A stretch of DNA of 8,609 nucleotides, taken from positions 1 to 8,609 of the forward strand of contig JAQUOK010000092.1 in NCBI GenBank assembly GCA_028717165.1, read 5' to 3'. Shown piece by piece: positions 7,336-8,609 of this stretch (the stretch's first letter is position 1; the number at the start of each line of letters is the position of its first letter). Both the position numbers and the translations under genes were made by a program. The stretch comes from Victivallaceae bacterium. GTDB taxonomy: Bacteria; Verrucomicrobiota; Lentisphaeria; Victivallales; Victivallaceae. The notes under the pieces are model-generated. The model saw only the letters and a list, made by a program, of their open reading frames with translations. It searched no databases and was not told the DNA's origin.

Positions 7336-8010
7336 TTACGGAACTTCAAACATACTTTGGAGGCTTTCTCCAACTGCCGCCTTTTGTTTGGCGGCGTGAA
7401 GATCGCAAAAAAGGATGTTTGCCTTATTCAGATGACGCGGCCTTAAAGTTCGACTTGTATTAGCCTCGCCTTCCAAATCAGCCGTTACATTTTCAGGATA
7501 TGACATTTGCCCATAGCCGTCGGTAACTATCCCGACTGCGGACGGATTAGTAATTTTGATGTTGCAAACATGATATGTGGAATAATTTGTCCAGAAAACG
7601 GGAACATAAATATAACTGGTAACGGAATTGCCGATGATATCTTTATCGGCAGGACATACAAAAACGCTTCCGTGATAACGGGGCCGCTGACTGCCAAAAT
7701 CAAAATTGGCGTTCAAATCTTTCTTCAATACCCAGTGCCAGTATTTTTCATACCATTGAAGGCCTGTTCCCGGACTTAAATACGCTGTCGGAAAATATCC
7801 TTCATAATCCTGACTATAAAACCCAATGGCGCTTCCTATTTGTTTAAGATTCCCCATGCAGGCGATTTCCTTGCTTTTTTCCCTGGCTTTGCCAAGTGCG
7901 GGAAGCAGCATTGAAGCAAGTATTGCTATGATGCCGATTACTACCAGCAATTCAATCAATGTGAATTTGTCTGCCGATAACCATTTGTGATTTTTGTCTC
8001 TTTTTTTCAT
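7336..8010 (-). CDS. Type II secretion-like pseudopilin (prepilin-type N-terminal methylation domain)
   Basis: This 224-residue protein has a short basic leader (1-15) followed by F16-T-L-I-E20 and a long hydrophobic helix to about residue 38. That is the class III prepilin signature with Glu at +5. The residue before the cleavage point is Lys15 rather than the usual Gly. The globular part has SQDYEGYFP (66-74), VFVCPADK, a TDGYG motif and a C-terminal RHLNKANILFCDLHA (H193, D203, H205). This layout is typical of the very expanded pseudopilin families of Lentisphaerota, Planctomycetes and Verrucomicrobia. It should be inserted in the inner membrane and processed by a prepilin peptidase to work with a secretion or pilus-like apparatus, or as a dedicated envelope protein. 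It starts 28 bp after the regulator stop behind a strong GGAGGG, so the two are probably co-transcribed. Its precise role beside a hydrolase is not known to me. Confidence 0.93.
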   Translation of the reverse strand: MKKRDKNHKWLSADKFTLIELLVVIGIIAILASMLLPALGKAREKSKEIACMGNLKQIGSAIGFYSQDYEGYFPTAYLSPGTGLQWYEKYWHWVLKKDLNANFDFGSQRPRYHGSVFVCPADKDIIGNSVTSYIYVPVFWTNYSTYHVCNIKITNPSAVGIVTDGYGQMSYPENVTADLEGEANTSRTLRPRHLNKANILFCDLHAAKQKAAVGESLQSMFEVP

Positions 8011-8014
8011 GTTT

Positions 8015-8020
8015 CCCTCC
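8015..8020 (-). promoter_or_regulatory. Strong Shine-Dalgarno GGAGGG of the pseudopilin gene
   Basis: GGAGGG on the minus strand, with AAAC before the ATG at 8010, is the best ribosome-binding site in the window. It lies inside the 28-bp gap after the regulator stop and suggests high translation of the pseudopilin within a shared transcript. Confidence 0.8.
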
Positions 8021-8038
8021 GGGGTTAAGTTTTATATG

Positions 8039-8609
8039 CTAAGATGTTTTTAGCGGGCCTGAAACCGTCTTGCCTTCATACCATTCCGGTTCCAGAATTA
8101 CCGCCTTATCGTGTTTTCCGTTCTGCGTCAATTGCAGGTGGATATATTCCAGTAAAGTATTGGCATATTTATTGAGGTCCGGATAATAGCCTGAAATATT
8201 ATACGGATTGGAAACAAATTCATTAAAACCATATGAAATAATTGAAATATCCTGCGGGACTCTTATTTTTTTTATTTGCAAATATTTATACAAGGCTTCA
8301 GCATCAGGCGGGCCATAACAGTAAATCGCCGTGATCTCTTTCCTGGAACGGATAAGCTGTTCGAAAGCGGCGGATACCGGTATGCTGTTATCGATCACGC
8401 TCAAAAGTTCAGACGAAATTTCTAATCCGTAATGCAGCATGCTTGCATAAAAACTTTGTTCGCGAAGTTTTTGTACCTCGCTATTGTAGGATTTCTTCAG
8501 TATGCAGGCAATTTGCCGGTGGCCGGAAGCAACCAGGCGGCCTATGCTGTCGTTTATTATTTTTCCCTGGTCGTAATCGACAAAATTATATTCATTTTTC
8601 ATATTGCTG
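8039..8609 (-). CDS. LacI/GalR-type (or GntR-LacI hybrid) transcriptional regulator, C-terminal part only
   Basis: The frame is open to the right window edge and 189 residues are visible. The Met at 8602 is most likely internal, since the protein continues upstream. The visible part is the periplasmic-binding-protein-like sugar-sensor domain: VDYDQGKIINDSIGRLVASGHRQIACI is the classic LacI-family signature, with GHR before a beta strand. ITAIYCYGPPDAEALYKYL and VPQDISIISYGFNEF match the later conserved strands. It ends in ILEPEWYEGKTVSGPLKTS, as LacI proteins do. The helix-turn-helix lies beyond the window, so a LacI-type and a GntR/AraR-type N-terminus cannot be told apart. It probably senses a sugar released by the downstream hydrolase and controls this locus; the ligand is unknown. 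Stop codon TAG, then 28 bp to the pseudopilin. Confidence 0.88.
   Translation of the reverse strand, partial: SNMKNEYNFVDYDQGKIINDSIGRLVASGHRQIACILKKSYNSEVQKLREQSFYASMLHYGLEISSELLSVIDNSIPVSAAFEQLIRSRKEITAIYCYGPPDAEALYKYLQIKKIRVPQDISIISYGFNEFVSNPYNISGYYPDLNKYANTLLEYIHLQLTQNGKHDKAVILEPEWYEGKTVSGPLKTS

Noticed and set aside
8039..8602. Complete short regulator starting at the Met at 8602
   Set aside because: The visible protein begins in the middle of the sensor domain and the frame is open to the window edge, so this is an internal Met of a longer protein.

Overview
The window looks like a carbohydrate-utilisation locus from a bacterium of the Planctomycetes-Verrucomicrobia-Chlamydiae superphylum, most likely Lentisphaerota (Victivallis-like). 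This is inferred from a pseudopilin with an FTLIELLVVIGIIAILASML N-terminus and a C-terminal H-x9-D-x-H motif, sitting beside a sugar-sensing regulator, a large secreted glycoside hydrolase and a LamG/beta-helix/beta-propeller surface protein. Base composition is moderate and all four genes look similar in codon use. I see no rRNA, tRNA, CRISPR array or transposase.

All genes are on the minus strand, so the biological order runs from high to low coordinates. (1) 8609-8039 is the C-terminal sugar-sensor half of a LacI/GalR-type (or GntR-LacI hybrid) regulator, cut by the window edge. (2) 8010-7336 is a 224-residue type II secretion-like pseudopilin that starts 28 bp after the regulator stop behind a strong Shine-Dalgarno. 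(3) 7222-4238 is a 994-residue secreted enzyme with two N-terminal jelly-roll carbohydrate-binding-like modules, a (beta/alpha)8 catalytic domain with a GH42/GHL6-like Cys cluster, a trimerisation-like Rossmann domain and a C-terminal beta domain. (4) 4042-1 is a long open frame of at least 1347 codons that runs off the left edge. It encodes a signal peptide, three nearly identical LamG domains, a right-handed parallel beta-helix and a SBBP-type beta-propeller. It is easily missed because no stop lies inside the window.

The regulator and pseudopilin, and probably the hydrolase, could form one transcription unit. The surface protein follows after 195 bp that contain a 19-bp near-palindrome. 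The working picture is a sugar-responsive regulator controlling a dedicated pseudopilin, an exported glycan-degrading enzyme and a very large exported glycan-binding or glycan-cleaving protein. The most striking sequence-level signal is the triplicated LamG module: three in-register DNA repeats of exactly 648 bp (216 codons), about 94% identical in the pair I counted, with mosaic patterns of shared variants that suggest recent unequal exchange or gene conversion.
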